A stretch of 64,000 nt of DNA from Thermohalobaculum sp039184865 (lineage in GTDB: Bacteria > Pseudomonadota > Alphaproteobacteria > Rhodobacterales > Rhodobacteraceae), in NCBI GenBank assembly GCA_039184865.1, contig JBCDAV010000027.1:8432-72431 (forward strand). The letters run 5' to 3'. The notes under the pieces were generated by a model that had not been told where the DNA came from, searched no databases, and saw nothing but the letters and a program-made list of their open reading frames with translations. The translations under genes and the position numbers were made by a program. This document shows, piece after piece, positions 16,950 to 25,759 of the stretch; positions within the stretch are counted from its first letter, which is position 1, and each line of letters starts with the position of its first letter.

Positions 16950-18236
16950 ATGGCCCTCTGGATCGTCGTCGCCCTGATCATCCTGGTGCTGGCCGCCGTG
17001 CCGGTGGCCGCCGTGCTCGGCCTGCTGTCGATGGGGCTGGACGAGGCCTATATGGGCGGGCGCCTGTCGCGCGCCATGGGCGAGTTCCTGTGGGACAAGC
17101 AGAAAGAGTTCCTGCTGATCGCCATCCCGATGTTCATCCTGATGGGCGAGATCATTTTGCGCGCAGGCATCGCGCGCAAGATGTACGAAGCCGTCGCGGG
17201 CTGGCTGAGCTGGCTGCCGGGCGGCCTGATGCACGCCAACATCGCGTCCTGCACGATCTTCTCTGCGACGTCCGGGTCCTCGGTCGCGACCGCCGCGACC
17301 ATCGGCACGGTCGCCTATCCCGAGATCGAGGCACGCAAATACAGCGAGAGCCTGTTCCTCGGCTCGATCGCGGCGGGCGGCACGCTGGGCATCCTGATCC
17401 CGCCCTCGATCAACCTGATCCTCTACGGGTTCATCACCGACACCTCGGTGCCGGAGCTCTTTATGGCGGGCATCCTGCCCGGGCTCGCACTGTCGGGCCT
17501 GTTCATCGTGATCATCGTGATCGCCTGCCTGATCAAGCCGAGCTGGGGCGGCGAACAGCCGAGCGTGAGCTGGAGCGAGCGGTTCCGAAGCCTCGTCGAT
17601 CTGCTGCCACCGCTCTTGCTGATCATCGGCGTCATGGGCTCGATCTATGGCGGGTTCGCGACCCCGACCGAGGCCGCGTCGGTCGGCGTGGTTCTGGCGC
17701 TGGCGCTGGCGGTCTGGACGCGCACGCTGTCCATCGAGATGCTGAAAGGCGCGTTCGAGGGCACCATGCGCACCACGGCCATGATCATGCTGATCATCCT
17801 CGCAGCGGTGTTCCTGAACTTCATCCTCGGCTTCATCGGGGTGACCCAGGCGCTGATCAACTTCATCGGCGAACTGGGGTGGACTCCGCTGCAGACGATG
17901 ATCGCTCTGGTGATCTTCTACCTGATCCTCGGGATGTTTATGGAAACGCTTTCCATGATGCTCACGACCGTTCCCGTTGTGTTCCCATTGGTCGTTGGAA
18001 TGGGTTACGATCCGGTCTGGTTCGGCATCCTCGTGATCGTGCTGATGGAGACAGCGCTGATCACGCCGCCGATCGGGGTGAACCTCTATGTCGTGCACGG
18101 CATCCGCTCGCGCGGGGGCAAGTTCAACGATGTGGCCTGGGGCGCGCTGCCCTTCGTGCTGATGATGATCGCGATGGTCGTCCTGCTGCTGGCGTTCCCG
18201 GAGATCGCGCTCTACCTGCCGCAACAGTTCTACTGA
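16950..18236 (+). CDS. TRAP transporter large permease (DctM family)
   Basis: This 428-residue protein has about twelve hydrophobic segments and the DctM-type features: FLLIAIPMFILMGEIILRAGIA, the conserved SATSGSSVATAATIGTVAYPEI region, GGTLGILIPPSINLILYG, and GMFMETLSMMLTTVPVVFPL. It is the ion-coupled translocation subunit in the inner membrane and works with the DctP and DctQ partners upstream. The ATG at 16950 follows a 305-bp gap, so it may need its own ribosome entry and perhaps its own promoter. The protein is full length for the family. Confidence 0.95.
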   Translation: MALWIVVALIILVLAAVPVAAVLGLLSMGLDEAYMGGRLSRAMGEFLWDKQKEFLLIAIPMFILMGEIILRAGIARKMYEAVAGWLSWLPGGLMHANIASCTIFSATSGSSVATAATIGTVAYPEIEARKYSESLFLGSIAAGGTLGILIPPSINLILYGFITDTSVPELFMAGILPGLALSGLFIVIIVIACLIKPSWGGEQPSVSWSERFRSLVDLLPPLLLIIGVMGSIYGGFATPTEAASVGVVLALALAVWTRTLSIEMLKGAFEGTMRTTAMIMLIILAAVFLNFILGFIGVTQALINFIGELGWTPLQTMIALVIFYLILGMFMETLSMMLTTVPVVFPLVVGMGYDPVWFGILVIVLMETALITPPIGVNLYVVHGIRSRGGKFNDVAWGALPFVLMMIAMVVLLLAFPEIALYLPQQFY

Positions 18237-18313
18237 CCTTGGAAGCGGGTGCGCGTCGCAGCCGTGCGGCGTGTCAGAAGGGCCGAGAGTCCGTTAGCCG
18301 GGGCGTCTGCCGC

Positions 18314-19207
18314 TCACTCCAGATTTAACCCGTTCTCCCGGTGCCAGGCATCGACGTCGAAGGCGACGTGATCGCCGAAATAGTCGATGGTCATGGCGTC
18401 GGGCAGGGTTTCCGGCGTGTAAGCGGTTTCGGCGCTTTCGAGGCGCCGGACCTCGACCTGCGATTGCCGCGCCAGCCAGTCCTCGACCGGCAGCAGCGTG
18501 CTCTGACGCTGGACGACGTTCCACGTGTAATAGTGGTGCGGGACGACGATCTTCGGGGCGACGCGCTCGATCACCTCGGCGACCATCGGGTTGCCCATGA
18601 CGTGCTGGCTGTCGTCCACCGGCATCAGCAGGATGTCGGTGCGGCCGAGGCGCTCCCATACGTCCTCGGGCGGATTGTGCCGGTTGTCGCCCCAGTGGAG
18701 GATGCGGATGCCGCCGGTCTCGACCGTGATCAGGATGTTGTCCCAGGACCGCGCATTGTCCGGCGGGGTCAGCTTCTGCCCGCCGAAATAGCTGTTGATC
18801 CGGTTGAAGTCGTACATCGCGTAGGTCGGATCGATCGCGTGCTTGTCGGCGATGCCGGTGATCGTCACATCCCCGATCGTGTACGTCCCGATCAGCCGGT
18901 CGAGCAGCACCGAGGCGTCCAGCCGATGCAGCGCGTCATGGTCGAAATGCGCATGGGTCGAGACCCCGATGTCGACCGCGGTCATCGGGAAATCGTGGAA
19001 ATACCAGTCCCACTTGCGTGTCGGCAGGTTGCGCCACGGATCGATCATTACCGTCATGCCGGAGGGTGTCGTCACCCGGAAGGCCGAGGATCCGAAGAAG
19101 GCCAGCTTGACTGGCCCGTCCCCGGCACCCGGGCCGCGTTGAAAGCCGATCATCCGGTTCTGGTTGGTCTGCTGGCGCCAGGCGCTCGGGCCGCTATCGA
19201 TGCTCAT
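18314..19207 (-). CDS. MBL-fold metallohydrolase
   Basis: The 297-residue product is a metallo-beta-lactamase-fold hydrolase. The dimetal motif is THAHFDHDAL, further ligands lie in ILHWGDNRHN and the late VVPHHYYTW, and the start VKLAFFGSSAFRVTTPSG is typical of the UlaG/UPF0173-like branch that hydrolyses lactones or phosphoesters. Function cannot be assigned more closely. The ATG at 19207 has a weak ribosome binding site; a later ATG at 19153 (residue 19) is an alternative start. It stands as a single gene on the minus strand between the TRAP operon and the haloperoxidase-like gene. Confidence 0.88.
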   Translation of the reverse strand: MSIDSGPSAWRQQTNQNRMIGFQRGPGAGDGPVKLAFFGSSAFRVTTPSGMTVMIDPWRNLPTRKWDWYFHDFPMTAVDIGVSTHAHFDHDALHRLDASVLLDRLIGTYTIGDVTITGIADKHAIDPTYAMYDFNRINSYFGGQKLTPPDNARSWDNILITVETGGIRILHWGDNRHNPPEDVWERLGRTDILLMPVDDSQHVMGNPMVAEVIERVAPKIVVPHHYYTWNVVQRQSTLLPVEDWLARQSQVEVRRLESAETAYTPETLPDAMTIDYFGDHVAFDVDAWHRENGLNLE

Positions 19208-19265
19208 GGCGAAAACCTGACACGCCGGAGCGCGTCAGGCAATGGCGTGCGGAACGCCGCCGCGA

Positions 19266-21479
19266 TCAGGCGAACAGCCCGTCGAAGTAGAACGGGCGAT
19301 CCTCGTCGGTCGCGGTGCCTTCGATGAAAGCCTGTGCCAGCTCGTAGGCCGAGGCGCCGACTTCGGTGCCGAGCGTCCGCCCGTTCAGGTCGCCCTCGGT
19401 GAAATGGATGCCGCCGTAAAGCCGCGAGAACCCGGCTTCGTCCGCCGCTTCGGTGAAGGTGTCCCATGACAGGGTGACCTCGTTCGCGGGAACGCCCGCC
19501 TCGAACTGGATCGAGTCGGGCGCGAAGGTCACTTCCCCGCCGAACTCATCCGAGCCCGTGAACAGCCGCAGCACCTCGGCGCCTGCCGCCGAAAAGGCCG
19601 AGTGCCCAGAAGTGTACTCGGCGAACGGCGGCGAGGGGTCGGCGCCCGGCCGCTGGAAGGTGACGAAATTCTCGGCGAGGATCGTCTGGGTGCCGCGCCC
19701 GCTGCCGTCCTCGTTGAACCCGCCGAACGCGGTGATGACGTAGCCGGTCTCGCCGGTGTTTTCGTCGACGCCGATCTCGCCCAGAAGACCGAGTTCGCCG
19801 AGATCGCGGATCGCCCGCACCGGCCGGACATAGTCGTACTCGACCTTCGCCTGCCAGGTCGCGATGCCGGCATCCATGACCGCGTTGCTCATCGCGAAGA
19901 AAAGCTGCGCATCCTGGTCGAGCGTGTTGCCGTCGCGCGCCGAGACGAACTGCGCGAAGGACATGAACGTGCCCGGCGGGAAGGCGGTGCCGCCGCCGTC
20001 CTCCCAGAACTCCGCGATGATCTTCTGCTCGTCCGTGAGGTTGGCCGAGATGTCGATCACGTGCTGGGCCTGGTCGATGAAGCCCTGGTTGATGACCTCG
20101 CCGATCAGATCCTGGCTGACCGCGATCGTGTCGCCCGCCAGATAGGACACGCCGCCGATGGTCGCGTCCGAGCTCAGCGTGATCGTCTTGTCCGCGAAGT
20201 TCAGGACCGCATCCGCGAAGGCATCCGTGAAGAAGGGTTGCGGCGCGTCCGGCAGGGTCTGCGAGAAATCGGTCGAGCCGTCCGGATTGTGCGCCAGTCC
20301 GAAGCCCTCAACCTCGAGCCACTGCGCCGTCAGGAAGTTCTGCTCGGGGCTGTCATCCTCGGGATCGATGGGCACGTTCTCCGGCGTCCACCGGGTGATG
20401 TCGTTGATCTCGGTCGGATCAGGATTGACCGGCGTGTAGCCGGTCGTGTCGGCATAGCCGTTGGCCTGGTTGGAGCCGTCATCGCCGCGCAGTGCGAGCA
20501 GATCCTCGGCGGCGTCGATCCCGATCTGCGCGGCCTTGCTGCCGTCGTCTTCCATTGCATAGCCGAGGCGCTCCTGCATGACCTGGATGTAAAGTTCCTC
20601 CATGTCCGGGAAGAGATCGCGCAGGATGGTGATGGCGGCGAAGCTCATCGCCTTGGCTTTCTCGGCGTCGCCGCCGCTGCCTGCGATGTTGTCGCCTTCC
20701 TGATCGAACGAGACGCGCAGGGCCGTCGGATCGTACGAGGCCCAGGCGTCGTACATCGCCGTGTGCATCATTGCATAGGCGCGCGAGGCGATGGTCGGAC
20801 CGACGAAGCTCTCGGTTTCGATCACTGCCTGCTGGACGACGCGGTCCCAGACGACGCTGATCGTGGCATTGGCATCGTTGACAGTCAGCGCCTGCGTGCC
20901 GTCGGCGACGCTGATGAAGGGGGCTTCCGCGTCCGGCCCGAAGGCCTCCCGCAACTCGGCCTTGGTGAAAGATCGGTCGATGAACTCGACGGTCTCGAAA
21001 CGGCGGACGACCATCTCCTCGCCGGAGAACCGGTGCGTCAGGATCAGCCGGTTGCCCTGCCACGCCAGATCGACATCGCCGGTGTTGAAGTTCAGCGTCA
21101 ACGTGTCCTGACCCCTGCCGCCATCCGCGCGCGCGATCAGTTCGTTCAGGGTGAGCTGGTCGTCGCCACGCCCCATGTCGACCGATTTCGCATCGGCCTC
21201 AAGCGCGACCGTGTCATTGCCGCGGCCCGCCCGCACATGGCCCACCGGCTCTGCGGCAAGCAAGGTGTCGTCGCCGCGCCCGAGGTCGATGAAGTTGACC
21301 CAGCCATTCACGTCGACATCGTCGTCGCCGCGGAATGTCCGGACGGATATCACCGGCTCCTCGATCGTCAGGGCGTCGTCCCGTCTGCTTCCGGTGACAA
21401 AGAGATCGCGCCAGCGCAGGCTGGGCATAAGGGTTTCGGAGCGCAGGGTCGGGCCCTGCCCAAGTCGTTGACTTGACAT
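19266..21479 (-). CDS. Vanadium-dependent haloperoxidase-like protein with N-terminal RTX-like repeats
   Basis: This 737-residue protein has two parts. Residues about 20-180 carry repeats of the type GRGDDTLLAAEPV, GRGNDTVALEAD, GRGDDQLTLNEL and GGRGQDTLTLNF, which resemble calcium-binding RTX turns. The rest is a PAP2/vanadium haloperoxidase fold with a full set of vanadate ligands: K545 and R552 in KVEYDYVRP, S624-G625-H626 in YTSGHSAFS, and R686 and H692 in SRLYGGIHF. The usual Pro of PSGH is Thr. No signal peptide is seen, so type I secretion is a fair guess. Acid phosphatase activity is the main alternative. AGGAG lies seven bases before the ATG. Confidence 0.9.
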   Translation of the reverse strand: MSSQRLGQGPTLRSETLMPSLRWRDLFVTGSRRDDALTIEEPVISVRTFRGDDDVDVNGWVNFIDLGRGDDTLLAAEPVGHVRAGRGNDTVALEADAKSVDMGRGDDQLTLNELIARADGGRGQDTLTLNFNTGDVDLAWQGNRLILTHRFSGEEMVVRRFETVEFIDRSFTKAELREAFGPDAEAPFISVADGTQALTVNDANATISVVWDRVVQQAVIETESFVGPTIASRAYAMMHTAMYDAWASYDPTALRVSFDQEGDNIAGSGGDAEKAKAMSFAAITILRDLFPDMEELYIQVMQERLGYAMEDDGSKAAQIGIDAAEDLLALRGDDGSNQANGYADTTGYTPVNPDPTEINDITRWTPENVPIDPEDDSPEQNFLTAQWLEVEGFGLAHNPDGSTDFSQTLPDAPQPFFTDAFADAVLNFADKTITLSSDATIGGVSYLAGDTIAVSQDLIGEVINQGFIDQAQHVIDISANLTDEQKIIAEFWEDGGGTAFPPGTFMSFAQFVSARDGNTLDQDAQLFFAMSNAVMDAGIATWQAKVEYDYVRPVRAIRDLGELGLLGEIGVDENTGETGYVITAFGGFNEDGSGRGTQTILAENFVTFQRPGADPSPPFAEYTSGHSAFSAAGAEVLRLFTGSDEFGGEVTFAPDSIQFEAGVPANEVTLSWDTFTEAADEAGFSRLYGGIHFTEGDLNGRTLGTEVGASAYELAQAFIEGTATDEDRPFYFDGLFA

Positions 21480-21768
21480 TGTTTTCTCCTGATCGTTTCA
21501 GGCGGGCTGGGCGAAGTTGCCTTGCGGTTTCGGTTCCAATCCGCGCAGTTTCTCACGAAATCGTGAGCGATGGGAGCGAGACCTGACGCGTGCGACACAA
21601 CGTTCCTCCATCGTCGCGCGCTGCCAGACTTGCCGACGCTGCAAGAGGTACGAATCGCGATATGAACGCTGGCTGAACGCGGCACCCTTGGCGTAGGGTG
21701 GTCAAGGCACTGGCGGGCGCGATGTGCGAGCCGCCGCCGACCGGATCAACGAAAACAGGAGTGTTCAG

Positions 21769-22329
21769 ATGCCCCGCGTGCGCACAGTTCCCGCCGAGGA
21801 GGTCACCGGCAAGGCCCGCGAGGTCTATGACAAGGCCGGAACCTACGGCTCGTTCTCGTCGCTGGTTGGCGTGATGGCGAACCGGCCGCCGGTACTGGAA
21901 CACACGTTCGGGCTGCTGATGCAGCTGAAGGCCGAGGGCGTGCTGCCCGCGCGCTATCTCGAGCTGGCGCTGGTGACGGTGTCGAAGCTGAATGAATGCA
22001 CGTTCTGCGTCTCGAACCATACGCCGCGGCTGAATGCGTCGGGCATCAGTCTGACGGCTGCCGAGAACATCCTGAACTATGCCGAGATCGACGAGTTCGA
22101 CGCGGTCGACAAGCTGGTGATCGAGTACTCCGTCGCCGTGACGACCGATTTTCACCGGGTGCGGGACGCGATGATGGACCGGCTTCGCGCGCATTTCGAC
22201 GACGCCCAGATCGTCGAGCTGACCTGGCGCATCGCGCTCTGCGGCGCGTTCAACCGCTTCAACGATGTGCTGCAGACCGAGATCGACGCCGGTGTCGAGG
22301 TGCTCGATCAGGGTGCCGACGCGGCGTGA
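21769..22329 (+). CDS. Carboxymuconolactone decarboxylase/AhpD-like protein
   Basis: This 186-residue protein has the all-helical AhpD-like fold with the CxxC pair in NECTFCVSNHTPRL, the redox centre of alkylhydroperoxidase-like members, preceded by LPARYLELALVTVSKL. Proteins of this group act as peroxidases or as decarboxylases; the CxxC followed by H favours a redox role. The start at 21769 has AGGAG seven bases upstream; an earlier ATG at 21724 lacks one. It is followed by dapF after 42 bases and is divergent from the haloperoxidase-like gene. Confidence 0.88.
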   Translation: MPRVRTVPAEEVTGKAREVYDKAGTYGSFSSLVGVMANRPPVLEHTFGLLMQLKAEGVLPARYLELALVTVSKLNECTFCVSNHTPRLNASGISLTAAENILNYAEIDEFDAVDKLVIEYSVAVTTDFHRVRDAMMDRLRAHFDDAQIVELTWRIALCGAFNRFNDVLQTEIDAGVEVLDQGADAA

Positions 22330-22371
22330 CGGGACTGGCGCATTGCGGCTCACCCCTCTATATGCGCGCGC

Positions 22372-23211
22372 ATGACCGGACAGGCCGAGATGCCGCCGCC
22401 GCTGCAATTTCGCAAGATGCACGGTCTGGGCAATGACTTTGTCATCATCGATCAGCGGGCCAGCGACTGGCCGCTGACGGTCGATCTGGTGCGCGCAATC
22501 GGGGACCGGCATCGCGGTGTTGGCTTCGACCAGCTGACCGAGATCCGGCCGGGCGGCAACGTGGCCGCCGATCTGGTCTTCTGGAACTCGGACGGGTCGG
22601 TTGCCGCAGCGTGCGGAAATGCGACCCGGTGCGTCGCCGATCTGTTGATGAGCGAAAGCGGCGCCGATGCGCTCTCGCTGCGCACCGAGCGCGGGGTGCT
22701 GCCCTGTTCGCGCACCGAAGCCGGGACGATTTCGGTCGACATGGGGCAGCCCTCGCTCGACTGGGCCGATGTGCCTTTGGCGCGGTCCGTGGATACAGTT
22801 TCTCTGCCGCTCGACGGATCGCCCGCCGCTTGCTCGATGGGCAATCCGCACTGCACTTTCTTCGTCGACGACGTGGACGCGGTCGATCTTGCGGGCCGGG
22901 GAGCCGAGGTCGAGACCGATCCGCTGTTCCCGCAGCGGACCAATGTGCAGTTCGTCCGGGTGCTGTCGCGAACCGAGGCGCGCGTGCGCGTCTGGGAGCG
23001 CGGGGTCGGTGTGACGCTGGCCTCGGGGTCGTCCTCGTGCGCCGTCGTCGTGAATGCCGTGCGCAAGGGATTGATGGACCGCTCGGCGCTTCTGCATCTG
23101 GATGGCGGCGACATCCGGATCACCTGGGGCGCGGATGATCATGTCCTGATGGAAGGACCGGTTTCCTACGTGTTCGAGGGCGTGTTCGACCCGCGCTTCG
23201 TGATGACATGA
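22372..23211 (+). CDS. dapF: Diaminopimelate epimerase
   Basis: This 279-residue enzyme converts LL- to meso-diaminopimelate for lysine and peptidoglycan synthesis. The family N-terminus FRKMHGLGNDFVIID is present, with the two catalytic cysteines in AACGNATRC and in TLASGSSSCAVVV, and MGNPHCTFFVDD between them. Two nearby starts are possible: ATG at 22372 or ATG at 22390, neither with a strong ribosome binding site. The stop overlaps the mtaB start in an ATGA arrangement, an order common in Alphaproteobacteria. Confidence 0.96.
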   Translation: MTGQAEMPPPLQFRKMHGLGNDFVIIDQRASDWPLTVDLVRAIGDRHRGVGFDQLTEIRPGGNVAADLVFWNSDGSVAAACGNATRCVADLLMSESGADALSLRTERGVLPCSRTEAGTISVDMGQPSLDWADVPLARSVDTVSLPLDGSPAACSMGNPHCTFFVDDVDAVDLAGRGAEVETDPLFPQRTNVQFVRVLSRTEARVRVWERGVGVTLASGSSSCAVVVNAVRKGLMDRSALLHLDGGDIRITWGADDHVLMEGPVSYVFEGVFDPRFVMT

Positions 23212-24482
23212 ACGCGCCCGTCTTCGAGACTTTCGGCTGCCGCCTGAACGCCTACGAGACCGAGGCGATGCGCGGTCTGGCCGGTGCCGCGGGGCTGGAG
23301 AACGCGGTCGTCGTCAACACCTGTGCCGTCACGGCCGAGGCGGTGCGTCAGGCCCGCCAGCGCATCCGCAAGCTGCGCGCCGAGAACCCAGAGGCGCGCC
23401 TGATCGTGACGGGCTGTGCGGCGCAGACCGAGCCCGAGACCTTCGCCGACATGCCCGAAGTCGATCTGGTGCTCGGCAATCTCGAAAAGATGCAGCCGAA
23501 GACCTGGTCGGAGGTCGACCCGGCCCCGCTGCCGGGGCAGGCGCTGATCGGCGATACCGAGAAGATCCGCGTCAATGACATCATGTCGGCGACCGAGACC
23601 GCAGGTCACCTGATCGACGGCTTCGGAACGCGCGCGCGCGCCTATGTGCAGGTCCAGAACGGCTGCGATCACCGCTGTACGTTCTGCATCATTCCCTATG
23701 GCCGGGGAAATTCGCGATCCGTGCCCGCCGGGGTCGTGGTCGAGCAGATCCGGCGGCTCGTCGGGAACGGCTTCAACGAGGTGGTGCTGACCGGCGTTGA
23801 CATGACCTCGTGGGGTGCCGATCTGCCGGGCACGCCGAAGCTGGGCGATCTGGTGCAGCGGATCCTGCGGCTGGTGCCCGATCTGCGGCGGCTGCGGATT
23901 TCGTCGATCGATTCGATCGAGGCCGATGCGGCGCTGATCGATGCGGTCGCCGGGGATACACGGTTGATGCCGCACCTGCACCTGTCGCTGCAGGCCGGTG
24001 ACGACATGATCCTGAAGCGGATGAAGCGGCGCCACCTGCGCGACGATGCAATCCGGTTCTGTCAGGAACTCCGCGCGGCCCGGCCCGACATTGTCTATGG
24101 CGCCGATCTGATCGCGGGGTTCCCGACCGAGACCGAGGCGATGTTCGAGAACACGCTGCGGCTGGTCGAGGAATGCGGGCTGACATGGCTGCACGTCTTC
24201 CCGTATTCGCCGCGCAAGGGCACGCCGGCGGCGCGGATGCCACAGGTGCAGAAGTCCGAGATCAAGGCGCGGGCGGCGCGGCTGCGGGCGGCGGGTGCGC
24301 GGGCCAGGACTGACTATGTTCAGAGCCAGATCGGTCGCGCGCAGCGGGTTCTCGTGGAGCGTCCGCGCATGGGCCGGACCGAGACCTTCGCCGAGGTCGC
24401 CTTCGCGTGCGATCAGCCGGTCGGTGCGATTGTCGACGCAAGCGTCTCCGGGATTGACCCGAAGGGTCATCTGGTCGCCTGA
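23208..24482 (+). CDS. mtaB: tRNA (N6-threonylcarbamoyladenosine(37)-C2)-methylthiotransferase MtaB
   Basis: This 424-residue radical SAM methylthiotransferase has the N-terminal UPF0004 domain (TFGCRLNAYETEAM, VVNTCAVTAEAV, IVTGCAAQ, each with an iron-sulfur cysteine), the radical SAM motif in CDHRCTFCIIPYGRG, and a short C-terminal TRAM-like part. MtaB adds a methylthio group to t6A37 of tRNAs that read ANN codons. It overlaps dapF by four bases and ends nine bases from the convergent phnF gene. Confidence 0.95.
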   Translation: MNAPVFETFGCRLNAYETEAMRGLAGAAGLENAVVVNTCAVTAEAVRQARQRIRKLRAENPEARLIVTGCAAQTEPETFADMPEVDLVLGNLEKMQPKTWSEVDPAPLPGQALIGDTEKIRVNDIMSATETAGHLIDGFGTRARAYVQVQNGCDHRCTFCIIPYGRGNSRSVPAGVVVEQIRRLVGNGFNEVVLTGVDMTSWGADLPGTPKLGDLVQRILRLVPDLRRLRISSIDSIEADAALIDAVAGDTRLMPHLHLSLQAGDDMILKRMKRRHLRDDAIRFCQELRAARPDIVYGADLIAGFPTETEAMFENTLRLVEECGLTWLHVFPYSPRKGTPAARMPQVQKSEIKARAARLRAAGARARTDYVQSQIGRAQRVLVERPRMGRTETFAEVAFACDQPVGAIVDASVSGIDPKGHLVA

Positions 24483-24491
24483 GAGAATCGC

Positions 24492-25202
24492 TCAGGCGCC
24501 TTCCTCGATCAGCAGTTCGACCCTGTCGGCACAGAAGCTGGTGTGGGCGTACTCGATCGGGCGCGCGTCATCGGTCAGGTTCAGCGATTTCGCGCGGATG
24601 ATCGGGGCACCCTCCGAGATCCGCAGATGCCGTGCGGTGTTGCCCGTGGCCCTCTCGGCGGTCAGGCGGGTCCAGGCGCGGCGGTAGTTCCCGATCCCGC
24701 AGGCCTGCAGGGCGGCTGTGATCGAGCCGGTCTGCCGCAGTGCGTCGGGGAATTCGTCGAGCCCGGCTGCGGGAAACAGCGAGAGGCCGAACAGCGCCGG
24801 GGCATCGTCGATCAGGCCGACGGATTCGAGGATGTGGATCGGGTCGCCTTTCTTCAGGGTGAGCGCCTCGGCGTCAGCGCGCGATGCCTGCGCCGTGTCC
24901 AGCCGAAGGATTTCGCGCGCGCCGGACAAGCCCGCCGCCTTGAGGTTCTGCGAGAAGCGCGAGCGCCGCCCGACCCGGTAGGACACCGGTGCCGCGCGCA
25001 CGAAAACGCCCGAGCCGCGGCGCGCGTGGACAAGGCCTTCGTCGCTCAATTCGGCGAGGGCGCGGCGCACGGTATGGCGGTTGACGCCGAAGCGCTGCGC
25101 CAGTGCGGCCTCCGTCGGCAGCTTGTCGCCGGGCGTGAACCGTCCGTCGGCGATCTCGGAGTGCAGGGTTCTCTGGATCTGCTGCCAGATCGGCGACGCC
25201 AT
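24492..25202 (-). CDS. phnF: Phosphonate metabolism GntR-type regulator PhnF
   Basis: This 236-residue GntR/HutC regulator has an N-terminal winged helix (GDKLPTEAALAQRFGVNRHT, then ALAELSDEGLVHARRGSGVF) and a C-terminal UTRA ligand-binding domain from about residue 80. Its divergent position next to phnG identifies it as PhnF, a repressor-type regulator of C-P lyase genes. The ATG at 25202 was chosen because GGAG lies upstream (an earlier start at 25286 would run into the shared promoter). An AT-rich inverted repeat in the 101-bp intergenic region is a likely binding site. Confidence 0.94.
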   Translation of the reverse strand: MASPIWQQIQRTLHSEIADGRFTPGDKLPTEAALAQRFGVNRHTVRRALAELSDEGLVHARRGSGVFVRAAPVSYRVGRRSRFSQNLKAAGLSGAREILRLDTAQASRADAEALTLKKGDPIHILESVGLIDDAPALFGLSLFPAAGLDEFPDALRQTGSITAALQACGIGNYRRAWTRLTAERATGNTARHLRISEGAPIIRAKSLNLTDDARPIEYAHTSFCADRVELLIEEGA

Positions 25203-25239
25203 CAAATGCTCCGTCACGGAAAGATCGTGAAATCTCCGA

Positions 25240-25288
25240 TTGCACGGATAGGCAAAAATTGTATAGTTGTCTAGTAATATATACAACT
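25240..25288 (+). promoter_or_regulatory. Candidate phnG promoter and PhnF operator
   Basis: TTGCAC (25240-25245), a 16-base spacer and TATAGT (25262-25267) form a reasonable promoter for phnG. Overlapping it are two inverted repeats, TTGTATA/TATACAA (25259-25265 and 25280-25286) and AGTTGT/ACAACT (25265-25270 and 25283-25288), plus a further direct copy of AGTTGTC at 25294-25300. A repressor bound here would block RNA polymerase. The motif identity is inferred from position only. Confidence 0.55.
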
Positions 25289-25303
25289 TGGCGAGTTGTC
25301 GAA

Positions 25304-25759
25304 ATGCAGGACTCCGAGACCTCCGAAGTGGCGCGGCGCGACTGGATGTCGGTGATCGCGAAGGCGCCGGCGGCGGATCTCAGCGCCTGCTATGCGCGTC
25401 TCGGGCAGACGCCCGGCTTCACCTGGCTGCGCCCGCCGGAGATCGGTGCGGTCATGGTGCGCGGCCGTGCCGGGGCGACCGGCGCGCCGTTCAACCTTGG
25501 TGAGATGACGATCACGCGCTGTTCGCTGCGGCTTGCGGACGGCTCCGTCGGCCATGCCTATGTGCCGGGGCGCGACCGCGACCGGGCCGAGAAGGCCGCG
25601 ATCTGCGATGCGCTGTTGCAGGGACCGGCCGCCGACAAGGTACGGCGCGCGGTCCTGGAGCCGTTGCGCGAGGCTCACCGGAAGCGACGGGCCGAGACGG
25701 CGGGCGAGGCCGAGAAGACCCGCGTCGACTTCTTCACGATGGTCCGGGGAGAGAGCTGA
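25304..25759 (+). CDS. phnG: C-P lyase subunit PhnG
   Basis: This 151-residue protein is the PhnG subunit of the carbon-phosphorus lyase core complex (PhnGHIJ). Conserved features are RRDWMSVIAKAP near the N-terminus, the FNLGEMTITRCSLRL segment and GHAYVPGRDRDRAEKAAICDA. With PhnH and PhnI it makes 5'-ribonucleoside alkylphosphonates from ATP and phosphonate. The ATG at 25304 was preferred over 25259, which lies in the promoter and operator. Its stop overlaps the phnH start (TGATG). Confidence 0.96.
   Translation: MQDSETSEVARRDWMSVIAKAPAADLSACYARLGQTPGFTWLRPPEIGAVMVRGRAGATGAPFNLGEMTITRCSLRLADGSVGHAYVPGRDRDRAEKAAICDALLQGPAADKVRRAVLEPLREAHRKRRAETAGEAEKTRVDFFTMVRGES

Noticed and set aside
16740..18224. 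A His/Asp/Gln-rich 494-codon minus-strand frame
   Set aside because: It is the antisense of the hydrophobic TRAP large permease gene; such frames become His- and Asp-rich automatically.
19602..21476. A 624-codon plus-strand frame
   Set aside because: It is antisense to the haloperoxidase-like gene, which has a full set of conserved ligands and a good ribosome binding site.
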